Source: Rotaria sordida (Eukaryota > Rotifera > Eurotatoria > Philodinida > Philodinidae). Taken from it: a stretch of 64,000 nt of DNA. The DNA is taken from NCBI GenBank assembly GCA_905250125.1, contig CAJNOL010000205.1:132542-196541 (forward strand), in the 5' to 3' direction. Shown here piece by piece: positions 25,171-43,686 of this stretch. Numbering within the stretch: position 1 is the stretch's first letter; every line of letters begins with the position of its first letter. The notes under the pieces were generated by a model. It worked only from the letters and a program-made list of their open reading frames with translations, had not been told where the DNA came from and searched no databases. Both the position numbers and the translations under genes were made by a program.

Positions 25171-25312
25171 CGAATATGGTGCTAACTTTATTTATGTGGC
25201 TACGCCACTGTTCTTCAGATAGATGGACTTCACCTCTATAGTTCAAGGTACGACTCAGGTAAATCATCTTCCTATATGTTAATGATGAGCAAACAAAATT
25301 GCGTCTCTATTC

Positions 25313-25430
25313 ATTTCCTTTATATTTTTGAATGTTTTGGAATGATGACGGATTTTAAAATAATTATCTTATATAGTATCAAGTAAAAAGACATCGGGAC
25401 TTCTGCTCTTTCGATTGCTTAAAACCACAC
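25313..25430. repeat. Dispersed repeat, copy 1
   Basis: About 118 bp (from CATTTCCTTTATATTTTTGA to CTTTCGATTGCTTAAAACC) is clearly related to 27302-27423 in a MYBBP1A intron, sharing blocks such as GATTTTAAAATAATT, TCTTATATA and CTCTTTCGATTG. Same orientation. Confidence 0.65.
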
Positions 25431-25921
25431 GTAGGTAGCTGTAGCCATCGTCTAGTTTTTGGCATTACATTCATTCCTCGTTAATTCTGGCGTCGAGATT
25501 AGTTTATTGTATCCAGTAGAAATTGTATGAAGTACAATATATCCTTGCGATATTCGAATGCGAGACATCTAGTTAAAAAATGACTTTTTATGTGGCGTTC
25601 GATAAAATGTATTGTCAAAAAGAACTAAATAAATAATACTTTTGAAAACATGGTTTTAATAACATAAAACGAGTTTGTTTCTTTTTTAACATTAACACAA
25701 GAGATGTCGTTTGTTTACAATAGATAGAGTTCTCTCAGCTGTTCAAAACTTTTTTTTTATTAGCCAATATATATCAACTCTGCATCGATTGGTTACTCCT
25801 GCTTTTTCAAGCTAAGAGTAATTGCAACGCATCGCCCCCCTTTATTTCCTTTTCAGTTTTAAATAATTATTGATTTGAATTCGATACTTAAGAAAACATT
25901 TGTCATTTAAGATATTGTAAA

Positions 25922-28900
25922 ATGGATGTCTATTGGGAATTATCCGATTTTGATATACACAATCGTCAACAAGGTATGGAAAAATTATTGAAATCATTCA
26001 AAACATTATCATCTGATGATAACAATGAAAAGGTATACATAAGTATTTATACTTCGAAAAGTATTGAAAGTTTAATTTTTAGCATTTATCATCTGAATTG
26101 GATTATACTATTTCACGATTAATCAAAGGTCTTGTATCAAATCGTAAATGTGCTCGTATTGGTTATGCTGCAACTCTTGGCACAGTTCGTAATTTAGGGA
26201 AAATATTTTCATAAAATCCGCTATATGTGTATTTTAGCTGGCAAGTCTTACGGATGATCAATTGCAAATACCCTCAGTCGATGATTTTATTTCATTAGTA
26301 CAAGATAAATTAACAACAAAAAAGGAAGCTGGCGTTGAAGTAAAATCCCATGACTTTATTAGTACTTACTCGTTGTTTTTTTTTGTAATTATATTTATTC
26401 TTGTAGGATGCGAAAAATGTTCGTATTGGTCGTGTACTTAGTTATATTGCATTGGCTTACACACAAAAAGACAATAATGTTAGTTCTTATTAAATTCATC
26501 ATTTAATATTTGTTTTTTATTATTTATTTAGTTATCAATTTTATTACAAAAAATCATACCTGATTTACTTTTAATTCGTACACAAGAAACACGACGACGA
26601 TTAAGAACATTTATTGATGCATCAATTGTTCAATTAGCTAAATGGGTAAATTAATTAAGATATTGTCACAATATCGATATACTTTATATCAAACCTCTTT
26701 TCATAATAGAAGATCCTAGGTCTTATGTTATGTACATGCATACAACTTTTACTGAGGGCTGTTCCCTTGAGTTTCATCTACATTCATAATTTTTAATTAG
26801 AAAAAGATTTTCAAAATACCAAAGCTGCTTTAAAAATTTCAATAGCCTAGAAATAATAATGATCTCGGTCTTTTGATATTTTCAGCTCAAAACCCTGAAA
26901 CCTAATATCCGAGACAGAATTGAAGAGGACTGTGTGTGAGTTAGCTCAATAACTCGGCAATGGCAATAGTTAGCGACTTATGGTTTTCAGAAATCCCATG
27001 AGAAGAAATTCGGACGTCCGTTCGACTGATGCTATGTAAGAATAAGTTATATTAAAATTCATTATCTTCTCAAAATCTTCGAAGACAAAATAAATGAAAA
27101 CAATGCTTCATTTCAAGGAAATTTTAATCAAAAGTCGGAAACATTGCTAAGAATCACCAAAATTCTATATAATTTAGTCGAATAGATACATAATTTTGTT
27201 TACTCAGCATGGACATATGAGAAGATAATTACCTGAATCGTGCCTTAAATTACAGATGTGAAGCCAATATTAAAATGAAAAATATATCGAAGAGAAATAC
27301 CATTTCCATGCATTTTTTTGAATGTTTTTCGAGAATGATGAATTTTAAAATAATTTTGTCTTATATAATATCAGATAAAAAGTTATCAGAAGCTCTTCTC
27401 TTTCGATTGTTGAAAATCGCAGGTCGATAACTGTTATACTAGTCGAGTTATTAAGATTACGCCCGTCCCTCTTTAGTTCTTGAGCGAACATTAGGTAATT
27501 TTTAATGTAAATATACTAATTAAAGTTCTGATTTTGCGAGAAATCAATTAATTAAGAGGAGTCTTCTATTACGTCCTAATTGCAGGAGGCGGTAACATAT
27601 TTTGAAAATCTTATTACATTTCTTATCATTCATATTGAGTACTTTGACTAAAGATATAAACTTTCGAGAATGAATTGTAATAAACATTTATTCGTTTATT
27701 TTGTGTAAGAATAAAGTATTAAATCAATTAGATAATATTTTAGAGTGATCGTAAATTGTTCAAAAAAGAAATTTTACCTCATATTCAAGAACTTCTACCA
27801 ACAAATTGGCAAGTGGGTGATGATGGAACAAAATCTTTATTTTTATTTGTTTCATTAGTTAATCTCTATCCAGTATGTATAAATATTTATTGATAGAATA
27901 TATATAAATTTGAAATTTTTTTTTTTTTTTCGTTAAAGAAAATATTCAATCAGGAATATTTTCAATCACATTGGAATGATGATATGTTACCATTAGGAAA
28001 AACAAATGATCAACAAGCGATAATAAAAAAATGTTTACAAGTAAAAAACTAAAAAATGTTCTTAGAATTTTTATAGGTTTTTAAATTATAGTCATTTGAT
28101 AATGAACTTCATTTACTTCAACAATTATGTCAAGAATTACTTATCTATGCAATTCGTACTCAACAATTAGCATTATTTTGGCCTGTAATTGTTGATGGTA
28201 CGATAAAAATATATTTATAGAATTTTATCAAGTCTTTCTTTTTTTTTTCATAATTCAGAATTATCAAATATTGGATTTGATTCGAATAAAGGACATATTT
28301 TACTTGATTTAATAACATTTTGTTTTCACGAACAAGAAAATCCGAATTCTATTTATACGGTATTTCGTATTCAATTGATTTTGTATTATTCAATTATGAT
28401 TGCTTATTTAGATTGAAACTATTCTTGATAGTAGTCAAATATTATTTAGTAAAATATTTGATTTATTATCATCATCAGGACGAAAAATACATCAACAAGC
28501 ATCAATTGTATTATCGAAAGATGCTGTATGTTAAATATTTATGAAATATTATTTTATTTTTTATATGATATTTAGTTTGAAAAACTTGCACATACAATTG
28601 CTAATCGACCATTGGAAGAACGATTACGTTTATTTGAAAAATTATTAAATTGGTTAGTATTAAATTTTATATTTTATAATAAACAAATTTTTATGTTTAT
28701 TTATTTAGTGCTAATAAAAATTATACATATATTCATTCAATAGCTAATGCTGTTACAGAAAAGGTATTTATAAGTTTAAGTTTTTTAAAATAATTTCTAT
28801 TCATATAGATTTCATTTTTTGCATCTGCGAGAAGATATGAATAATATTTTTGCTTTTATTAAGATAAAAGAATGATGATAGAAAAAGACCTTCGCAAACT

Positions 28901-31900
28901 GTCGCAGCGTAATACCAAAATTTTCAATCACGAGGCCTGGAAACTTTGTTAGTTTTTCCTGATGATACTGCCCTTTTCCTCAGCAGTAGAGTTCAACCTA
29001 TAAAAATGAACGATTTTTATTAGTTTTTTATATTTTGAAATAGTCTATAGTTATTTTATTGATTTTATTTGATGTCGTGAAAATGAAATAATGATTATGA
29101 GATCAATGGTGTTCTGTAAGGTTCGACGCGATTTTCATTTTTGTTTTGCAGTATCTAAAGGCGAATAGACATTCAAAGAATATATTGAAAGAGTAACATG
29201 TAAGAAAATCATTTAAAAGAAATTTTTTCTAAGAAGACTGAATAACTTTCACCATGTCCTGATTATTGATCAAAAGTTAACTTTAGTCTACAAAATTATC
29301 ATGAAAGACAAAACCATGAAATAATTCCGTTAACTTTATTATTTATAGTTAACTATTGATGAACTATTAGTCTATGTTAAATATATCATTGGTTTATTCT
29401 GTGCAGTTTCTAAACAAGATGAAAGGTAAATAATAAAATTTAAATAAATTAATATTTTCAATTTCTTTTTCTTAGTGCTCTTGGTCGTCGTCGACATTTT
29501 CTTCTTGAAATAGTAAAATATCATTTTGAAAATTTTTATAATGTATTTCATTGTTTTTTTTTTCTATCGTTTTTAGCTTTCGAATGTATGTAATTGTTCA
29601 TCATTCGATTTAAAAGACAATTCATGCGGTTTACTCTTCGAAAATATTCTTGCAATGTGTGTTCTTCTAGCTAACTTTAAATTACATAATCATATACCAA
29701 AACAATTTCGTGAAGTAATTTATCTTCTAGACGAAGACAATATTAATTACTTTAGATTTGTTGTTTCTTCTAGTTTCTTCATGGAAATATTGAAATTTCA
29801 GATGTAACACGAGAACATATTGAAGATACTATATACAAATTTCTTATGTATGAATTTCATGAAAATCAATATGAACACAGTTTAAATGTATTTCAAAAAT
29901 CAATCGTAAGAATTTTTTTTTTTGATTTTTTTTTGGAAGAGAAGATTTAATATTAATTTATTGATTTTTAGCATTGGTTTCAATCAACGAAACATTTTTC
30001 ACCATTATTTAAAAATGTCGATGAAATAAAACTATATTTAAATCAACAAAGTGAAGAATTATTTCAAATTATTCAAGGAAATACGGTTCGAAAGTTCTAA
30101 TAAAAAATCAGATTGATTCTATTAATTGTTTTTTTTTTTTTGTAGATTCAATCATTTCCTGATGAAAAACTTCGATTAGCATTTCGACAAGTATTTGTTT
30201 TAAGTTTCTACGATCTTTTTGTTGATTTTAATCGTGCCAAACAGTATCTTGATGTATGTTACAAAAATATAAAAAAAAAACGAACTTTAATTAAAGATAG
30301 ATTATTTCCTAGGATTTGATTACATGTGTAAAAAATGCTCGTATTCAACTTGTTTTAAAAAAGAAAGTTAAAGGTAAGTAAGTTTTATCATTTTTTTCTT
30401 GTCAATATTATTTCGAATAAATTTCTTTTTCTTTTTTGTCTAGAAAAATCATCATGGATTGAAGTATTTATTGATATACTTTTATCAATGGATACTAAAA
30501 AACAACATGATATTCGATCAATTGTTAAAAAAATTTATCATCAAATAGCACCTTATGTTAATGAAAATGCATTGAAATTGATGCTTCAAGTAAAATTAAT
30601 TTAACACTTCACTCTCTAAAATCGATTTTTCATACAGTGCATGAAGTTTTCATGAAAGTTTCTCCAGATGTTCGACGAATAAAAGTACACTGATAAAAAA
30701 TTTTCACGGCTCCAAACCATATCGTTCAGAAGATGTGCAGGAATCATAGTGCAAAATAGGACTGTCCCGCTTATAACTATATTTTCAATAGACTTAAAGT
30801 TACAGCGCTTGAGCTAGTCTTATTTCAAAGAGAACTCCTATCACTTCGGATAAGGGAAATAGTTTTCGAATTTTTATCGTATTTCATTTTTGAAGCTCTC
30901 AAAACCTTAGGGAATGTTTTTTAGAAAATCTATGATTGCTTTGATATTGAGGATCGAATGAAAAATCTCCTTCTCCTATTCAAAAGAGAATGCATCTATC
31001 TATCGAATAAAAAAACGCAGTTCACTTGAACGTATTTTTTGTATTTTTACCTGAAGAACTTTCTAACATGAGCATCAAATACAGTTATATTACGTATCCA
31101 TTAAACATTCATCTAGAGTCCTATCGAGTGGTCTTCTGACTACGCGGTGGCCTTTGATAATGCGTTGTAACTTTAATCGCGTTTATAAATTTCTTATGGA
31201 TATGGTATTGGCATTTTCGTTGGAGAGCTCTAGAAAATCATCATGATTTCTGGAGAAATCTTTTCCAATTGAAAGTCGTTCTTACAAATTTTCAAACTAG
31301 ACATCTTAGGAGTCATGCCTATGTGTTTATCTCAAAGAATGTCTTGTTTTTTTGAAAAATCGATTTTTTTGGAGGGGAATGAAGCTCTAATTCATTCGAT
31401 TCATGTTTGATTTATGAAATTTTAGACGATTACTGTGGAAAATGAAAGTGATGGTGAAGATGAAGATGAAGATGAAAGTGATGATGATAGTGAATCGAAT
31501 ATTGAAGAAGAAGAAGAAGAAGAAGAAGATGAACTTATTGAAAATGGTGATGTTAATGAAGATCTTCGACAAGCTGTTGAAAAAGCACTTGGTGATGCAG
31601 CAGCAAAAGAAGATCAACCAGTAATATATCGTTTAAAACAAAAACTATTTAAATAATTAATTTTTAGAATGATGTGGATATGGATGATGAAGCTATGCTT
31701 CGTTTAGATCCACTTATTGCTGAAGCATTTCGATCACAAATTAAAAAATCTTCAAATATTAAAATAATTAATGAAAAACTTCATCATCAATTTCGTGTAC
31801 TTGATCTTGTTGAATCAGTTATTAAAAAAGATGAACGTATGCGTTTTGTTTTAGTAAGTTTATCAAATATTTATATTTAAATGATTTTTATTTTTTTTTC

Positions 31901-34900
31901 TTAATATATTTATTTATTTATTAAGATAAGTATACGTCCATTAATTGAAACATTAACACGTTTACCAAATACATCTGCATATAAAACAATGATTGAACGA
32001 CTTGATTCTATTTTACGTCATTTATCAAGTCGAAAAGTATTTATCTTTTTGTTTTCACTTAGTTCAAGAAATTATAAACATTTAACAGTGAAATCTAAAT
32101 ATCGATAGATTATTTTCATTGAAAATCTTTATCAATTTGATTTATAAACAAATTCTTTTTTTGATAATCAATAAATGATGAGTCTTGAGCGTAAATTAAT
32201 AGATCATCAAGAGCAGAGGTGAAGACAGAATAACTTTTTTCCTCTCTTGCTACACAGAACAACAGTTCTTATGTTCTTTTTCTACCATGCAAAACAGATA
32301 TCAAACTGTCTGTCATCCTCCAGTCTATTTATTTCTTTTTTCTTTTAAATAACATGCATATTAATACAACGCAAAGGAAATCTGGTCTAACTGGTCTCGG
32401 TTTAGATAAGTTCGTGTTGTTTTTTTGTTTAGCATTTTCCATTTCAAAGAAATGGGTTTCACTATTTATGAAATTAGCATATATCAAATGAGTTGATCTA
32501 TGTATTCGAGATGAAAACTGAAAACTTTCCTATTGATTGTCTTTCCTTTTATGAATTATGAATAGATCAATTGTTCATCTAATTACATTTTGTCATTTCT
32601 AGATCCAAATATTAGTCGAGCTAGCACGAGTTTCTCACATTAACCTTGTAATCAATACTGTAATTCTTTGATTTTTCCACTAATCGATATTCTTGTCTTT
32701 ATTCTTTCTATATTTTTTGTTTCTTTTGATAATTAGTCAAGATTCTTTTTACATATATACACCCAGAGCGATCATTTCCTCCGTCAGAAACGACATATTA
32801 ATGCATTAATTTCTACCGTAATCTGATAGTCTGCTTTACTAGTCATTTTTTCACTAGCAACGGTAATCGTTTCTCCCACTATTTTCCCCGTTCTACGAGC
32901 TTACGGAAAACGACGACATAAAGATGTCGATTTCCCGTGTTTTATATAGTTTAAGATCGTTTAACGTGCCGTTTTCTTGGATCCGAGCACTTCGTGTAAG
33001 ATTCTTAACTGAAAAAAAAAAGGTCTTAACATTCTGACAGAATTCATGGACTCCAAACATTTGACTGATGAGGTAAGATTCTATTTTTCTTGAATCTAGT
33101 ATATTTATCAAAAGAAAGAAAAAAAAAAGGCTACATGATAAAAATAATTTATTTACAATAAAAATACATACCTACTATTATAATTCGTCTTCTACATAGT
33201 GATTATTTGAAATTGATGATGATTGATCTATCGACAAGTCCTCTCTTTTGATAGTATTGTTTTTGGAAATTCTAAAATCAACTATAACTTGACCACGACT
33301 GGGTCAACAAATTTGTCATTTCTATAAAATATGCTCACTTATATGATACTGACATTCAACTCATAGATTTATTTGAAGAGAATATCTTTTATTTATTAAA
33401 ATGATTACAAAATCTGTTAAGTCTTATCTTGTTGAAAAGAATAAATGACGTATAGACGTTGATATATATATAGCTACATGTACCCAATATGCCTCGATGT
33501 TTATCTGAAAGATTAGACAAGAGTTTGTTTCCTTTCTGTCACAATAATCTAGTTTGTCCTTCAAAATTAAAAGGAATCTTGCTAAATCGATAAAAAAAAA
33601 CAAGAATCTGAATAAAGTCCAAAAATGTCGACTAGTGACTCAATTCTTATCTGTATATCAAAGATATCTTATTCAATTTCACTAAATATTTGAGCAGCCT
33701 TAAACTTACACTATGAATTAGTATATTCTATCCTATGGTCAGCTCTGATCAAGAATTAGTTTTAGAAGTTGAGAAACAATAAGTTCAATTAGATTTGTAC
33801 AATATTTTTGAGTAACAAAATTTCATTCCTTCATACGAGTTAAGATTAAATAATTATTCCAAAAACAAAAAAAGATTCATTAGTTTTATTTTACGTTATT
33901 TCTAATGTTTAGATTGGTCATTCGGATATGCCAACAACTGATGAATGTATGGAATTATTTTGTTATTTAACATCATTAGCTGGTTTGTTGTTTATTTTCT
34001 TTTTTTTTTTTCATTGAATAATTTATTAATTGACCTTTTTTTTTGTGTAGGTAGTCGAACAAAATTGACTACTGAAACATTATCAAAAGTATCAATGTTT
34101 GTCGTAAGTTAAAACTCGATTAAGTAAGATGATTATTCTGTTTCTTTTTATTTTGAACTATTTATAGATTAAATTATGTTTACATGTTGGTAAACTTGAA
34201 GATAGATTAGCTGGCGTCGAAGAAACAATTTTAACTATGTATGAAGGTGGATTTCTTCGTTTTCTTCAACCTAATTCGTATGTTTATTGATATTATTTAT
34301 TAAAATCTGATTTACAAAAAATATTTTGTTTTCTCTAGGACAAAAGAAAAATCAGAGAAAAAAAAGAATAAACAAAAAAACGATGATGAAGATAATGATG
34401 AACCAATTGTGCGTCAATCTGTTGTTCATCCAAGTATTATTAAAGAATTTCTTTTACGTTTTTCTGAATATGGTACACGTCTTATGTTATTAATGGTACA
34501 AACAGCTTTGAAAGAAACTGTTAATTGGAAAAAACGAGTAAGTATTTGATTTTTATTTTATAATTAAATTCTATTTTTGTATTTCTATTAAAGAATATCG
34601 TTTGTGGTACATTGAACAATTTTTTAAATAAAAAACAAGTAAATCTTTTTTTTTCTATGTTTGTAATATTTTATGTTTTATATTTCATTTAGTTGGACAA
34701 TTTGGATGAAAAATTGTTAAAAGCAACAATTGATCTACTTGTTACGGTAAGAATAAAGTATTTCTTCTAAGGAGAAAAGAAAAGCAGAAGAAAGTATTAT
34801 TCATCTTAATTCGTCTTAAAAACATGTTGTGTAAATATTAAACGAAAAATAATTTTTTTGTTTTTGTTTTCTTATTCAGATGTGCAATGATCCAAAATCA

Positions 34901-36063
34901 TCAAAAATGGAATCATTACATGTTATAACAGTATTAACACAAAAATTATTACTTATTCGAGTAAGTTTATATTAGATTACCGTTGATCTATACATATAAA
35001 ATGGTGGAAAAAAGTTTAACAACTACATTTTTATTGTCTACAATATTAAACACTTAACTCAAATTCAGATCGGGATTTTAATACTCAATGGAGTTTTCTA
35101 TCTAATGCATTCTATACTAACATTTTATGGATGAACTATGATGGCAAGGTAATTATTAGATCTCAGAAGACTTTGTTGAAACTATTTTTTAACAATGCCA
35201 GTGCAAAGAGGACAAAATTCTGAACAGAATGAGGAGTCACCACATTTTCAACTATCTTTTCTTAAAAAAATTAAAAACATCACAAAATCCGAAATTTATG
35301 ACAAAACTGCTTAAAATTCGACTAAAAACAGACTGTTTTTTGGTTGTTGTGATGCTTCTAACTTTTTAAGTGAATGCGGCAGAAAATGCGGTAGCCTCTC
35401 ATTTTGTCCTCTTTACGATAGTATTGCTAAAAAGTAATTCCAACAAGGTCTTCTAAGATCTAAAAATTATCTTGCCATCATAGTTTATCTATAAAATATT
35501 CGTATAGAATGCATTAGATAGAAAATTCCATTGGATATTAAAATCACTATCTGAATTTGAGTTAGATATCTAATATTATAGGAAAAACAGTCAAAAATAC
35601 GATATTGTTAAACTTTTTTCCAACACTATGTATGAACTAAATTTTATTTTCTAGAATCCAACATTAACTGACAAACAAGCATTAACTTTACTTAATGCTA
35701 TTTCAGTAGCAATTAAAACAAAACCAATCAATAGTGATAAACAACGTAAACAACTTCTTAATCTTTTACAATCATTTAAGAAAAGGTTTTTCTTTTGTAG
35801 TTATTATTATCATTATAAGATATTTATTTTCGTTTTGTTTTTTTTTCTTTGAATATAGATTTAAATTAACAATCAATGAAGAAATCATGAATATGTTGAC
35901 CATGAAACGAAAATCATCATCAATTACAACAGCAAATAATGAAACAAATAATAAGCCAAAAAAATTGAAAACAAATCCTACAAATATCTCCAATGGAGAT
36001 AATAAAGAATCTATTGTCGATTGTCGACAAATCCCATTTAAAGGAATTAGTGTTAAAACATAA
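25922..36063 (+). CDS. MYBBP1A: MYBBP1A / DNA polymerase V-like (Pol5) nucleolar protein
   Basis: Thirty-two short exons join in phase to 1145 aa: first 25922-26032, last 35859-36063. Residues about 1-90 contain the family signature LVSNRKCARIGYAATLG. A long run of helical, HEAT-like segments follows, then a very acidic stretch (E/D-rich, 31440-31560), which is also typical of the family, more helical sequence, and a basic C terminus (KRKSSS...KPKKLK), which probably acts in nucleolar targeting. Yeast Pol5 and animal MYBBP1A act in rRNA synthesis and ribosome biogenesis in the nucleolus; despite the name the family has no polymerase activity. Length matches the usual 1000-1300 aa. Twenty-six of the introns are about 45-75 bp; five are large (26646-27743, 28764-29348, 30590-31425, 32037-33912, 34961-35654). 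The ATE1 gene begins only 133 bp after the stop. Confidence 0.92.
26800..27630. mobile_element. Insert in MYBBP1A intron with short terminal inverted repeats
   Basis: AAAAGATTTTCAAAATACC near 26801 is inverted as ...ATATTTTGAAAATCTTA near 27597-27615, bounding about 820 bp inside the intron 26646-27743. Blocks inside are shared with the zinc-finger gene intron (10802-11781) and with 25313-25430. No transposase frame. The boundary is approximate and no target duplication was resolved. Confidence 0.5.
27302..27423. repeat. Dispersed repeat, copy 2
   Basis: Partner of 25313-25430, in the same orientation, inside MYBBP1A intron 5. The two copies differ by scattered substitutions and small indels. 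Confidence 0.65.
32037..33912. other. Largest MYBBP1A intron (1.9 kb)
   Basis: A 1876-bp intron between the exons ending ...SSRK and beginning IGHSDMPTTDE. It is AT-rich with a slightly GC-richer core at about 32780-33080. I found no clear inverted-repeat ends or exon here. Its size suggests one or more old insertions. Confidence 0.45.
35001..35630. mobile_element. Diverged palindromic foldback element in MYBBP1A intron
   Basis: The left end GGTGGAAAAAAGTTTAAC (about 35003) pairs with the right end GTTAAACTTTTTTCCAACAC (35607-35626). Further inside, segments such as TCAAATTCAGAT...GGGATTTTAAT, GAGTTTTCTATCTAATGCAT and GATGGCAAGGTAATT all recur inverted in the right half. Arms are about 280-300 bp around a loop near 35310. 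It accounts for almost the whole 694-bp intron 34961-35654. Both this and the 1963-2645 copy include a GATGCTT(A/C)TA-type block by the loop, so they may be distantly related. Confidence 0.8.
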
Positions 36064-36154
36064 TTCATTTGTTTTCTCTTGTTGTTTTTTTTTATTATTG
36101 TTACTCCAAAGGATAAAAAGAAAAAGAAATAATATACGTTTGGAGATTTGTTTT

Positions 36155-36196
36155 GATTGTAGATAAAAAAAAATATATATCAAAACAAAAAAAATC
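36155..36196 (+). promoter_or_regulatory. Acceptor-like site before ATE1 start, possible trans-splice site
   Basis: TTTGTTTTGATTGTAG ends at 36162, 34 bases before the ATE1 ATG and about 100 bases after the MYBBP1A stop. No matching donor-bearing 5' exon is visible in the 133-bp gap. Rotifers use spliced-leader trans-splicing, so this could be where a leader is added. Inference only. Confidence 0.4.
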
Positions 36197-41325
<5,129 letters not shown>

Positions 41326-41394
41326 GAATATATATATATATCATAAATATTAATTTTCTTTGTTTTTGAGTGATTTAAACTGTGATAATTAAGA

Positions 41395-41420
41395 CATAAT
41401 TTTTAGATTTTTCTTTTCTA
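41395..41420 (+). promoter_or_regulatory. Acceptor-like site before UBE2G1 start, possible trans-splice site
   Basis: CATAATTTTTAG ends at 41406, 14 bases before the UBE2G1 ATG and 81 bases after the ATE1 stop. No AATAAA occurs in the 95-bp gap. This fits a downstream cistron that receives a spliced leader. Inference from sequence only. Confidence 0.4.
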
Positions 41421-43350
41421 ATGGATGGTTCTGCATTACTTTTACTTAAACAATTACGTGAATTTAATCGTCATCCCGTCGAAGGTATTAGTGCTGGTCT
41501 CATTGAAGAATCGAATCCATATGCATGGAATGTTATTCTCGTTGGACCATCGGATACACTCTATGAAGGTAGATTTTTTTTTTCTATGAAAATTTGATTA
41601 TGAAATATTTATGATTAGGAGGATTCTTCAAAGCACGTTTGGATTTTCCCAAAGAATATCCCATAAAACCACCAAAAATGGTAAGATTTACTAGTCTGAT
41701 TTGTTTTTGAAACACGATGTGAAGGGTCCCTTCACCATTTGGGCTGAAATTTTCATGAATGAGTGGTCCTCATAAGAAACGCTACTGGTAACAATTTCAG
41801 CGCGATATGTTTCAGGAGAATCTTTCTAACTTCATTATTATAAGAGGTGCAGAGCTTGAGATAGTTTCAAATTAAAGCTAACACCTGTGCGCAATAGAAT
41901 TTTGAAATTCACTTCGATTCGTTTTTTTTATAATTATTTTAGTACATATGATGTTAAAATAAGAAAAAAAAAACAATGACTTTACGACATTAAATCTCGT
42001 TTTCTGAACACAGAAGTCAATTATGAAAAACCTAGTCGAATAAAAATTTACTCTCATTTAGATCTTTCAAAGAAAAAAAATTGACGATATCTTGAATCGA
42101 GCAAGAGAGAGTTTCAATTTTTTTTGATTGAAAACTATTGTGAGAAAAACGCTAAATAAGTTTATACATGGTTTGTTTTTTACTCAAATTCAGATGAAAA
42201 AAAGATAACATGAAAATAGCATATTCGTAATATATTTAAATGGAATTTGTAACAGAAGGCGTAACCTAGCACTATCTGTCGTGCTTAAATTATATAAGAA
42301 TGCTTATTCAATGTTGATGCAAATGAAAAGATAGTCTTCCAAAAATTGAAACTTTTGAAAAAACCGAGAAAATTCGTCGGAAAACACGATATTAGGGTCG
42401 AAATTTGTTTTGAAAGTCTGCTAAAATTTGGTAGATTTGCGTAAAGTCATATGTATTATGAGAGAGAAAACTTCACTGTATCTTCCTATGATAAAAAAAT
42501 CAACTTCGATTTTCTCAGGAAGAGATCCCCATAAAGGAGTGTTAAAATATAAATGTAAAAATTCCCCCATCCTCTTCCACAGACTGTGACAGTCACTTAA
42601 TCAAAGTCCTTATCCATCGTAGCCTGTGGCAGACTTAGCGACTAATCTAAATTTTTCTGTGGAATCATTATGAAATAAGATTGAATTTTAAGATTATCTG
42701 TCTTTGGTTTCATTTCCAAACTCACTGTAACGTGTAACATCTTGCATCACGGACATATCAGTACATTGTAACTTCTTATAGAATCCTTTGATTTACAATA
42801 TATGTAGATCAATCGTGTTTCACATTTTACTTGCATAGGGATTGCACTAAAAATTTTTATTTTGAATAAGTTGTTGTGTAATGAATTTATTTGATTCGTT
42901 TGTGATTTGTGTTTAATGTTTTTTATCACAGAAATTTATTTCGGAAATTTGGCATCCAAATATTGAAAAAAATGGTGATGTGTGTATATCAATTGTAAGT
43001 TCTACATTTTTTTCTGTTTTGAATTATTAATAAATTTTCTGTAGCTTCATGAACCTGGTGTCGATCAATTTGGTTATGAACGTGCATCAGAACGTTGGTC
43101 ACCGGTACAATCAGTTGGCAAGTTTATATTCTCTTCTCAATTGTTTTTTCATGATTATATACATTTTTTTAAATTTTTTTATTGTTATCTTTTCTTAGAA
43201 ACAATTTTGTTATCTGTTCTTTCGATGCTCAGCGATCCAAACTGTGATTCGGCAGCCAATATTGATGCATCGATTATGTGGCGAGATGATCGAGCAGCCT
43301 TTAAGAAAAAAGTTGGCGAATGTGTACGAAAAACACTTGAAGAAATGTGA
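41421..43350 (+). CDS. UBE2G1: Ubiquitin-conjugating enzyme E2 G1
   Basis: Five exons (41421-41568, 41619-41680, 42932-42994, 43045-43117, 43199-43350) give 165 aa, close to the usual 170. The UBC fold is complete: [34 protein letters not shown], then [15 protein letters not shown] with the catalytic Cys88. [19 protein letters not shown] is the loop insertion that marks the G/R class of E2 enzymes, which build Lys48-linked chains. Similarity is clearly higher to UBE2G1 than UBE2G2 (SALLL start, [19 protein letters not shown] end). The intron after exon 4 begins GCAAGT, a GC-AG intron: ...TCAGTTG|GCAAGT, with the next exon at 43199 restoring the frame. Intron 2 (41681-42931) is 1251 bp. Confidence 0.95.
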
Positions 43351-43686
43351 TTCGATTTCGTCACTTTTTCTTGTTTGTTTGTTTGTTTGTCTTTAGGAGT
43401 CTATACATTTTCATGCACATATTTATTCTTTTTTCTTCCTGATATTGTCTTTATATGTATTAACTATTACTTATCATATTTAGACTCCTTTTTTAATCAT
43501 TTGAACAGAAACAACATTGTGAAAATAGAGGAAACATATACATATATATATATAAATATATACATAAAACATATTTCTGCTTCTTGTTGTCTTTGATGAA
43601 ATTTTAGATGGTTAATAAAGCTAAAAAAAACCTTAATTAGAATTTTTCAATACGTATAAATATTATTTAATATTAAGCATATAATC
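43351..43686. other. UBE2G1 3' region / spacer
   Basis: 336 bp between UBE2G1 and the helicase gene. AATAAA at 43615 is a plausible polyadenylation signal. An AT run lies at about 43541-43562. TTTAATATTAAG just before the helicase ATG (43687) is a weak acceptor-like sequence. Confidence 0.45.

Larger units (their letters stand above)
24133..25921. other. Intergenic region with repeats and a gene relic
   Basis: Between the reductase gene and MYBBP1A. A polyadenylation-type AATAAA occurs at about 24169, just after the reductase stop. The region then holds a decayed minus-strand coding fragment (24475-24711), a three-unit tandem repeat (24728-25170) and a dispersed repeat copy (25313-25430). 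No intact gene. Confidence 0.5.

Noticed and set aside
31387..31617. Phe/Ile-rich minus-strand frame
   Set aside because: It is the antisense shadow of the acidic Glu/Asp tract of MYBBP1A.
32037..33912. Possible nested gene in the largest MYBBP1A intron, including a 72-codon minus frame
   Set aside because: No exon-like phase pattern, no ATG context and no recognisable family on either strand.
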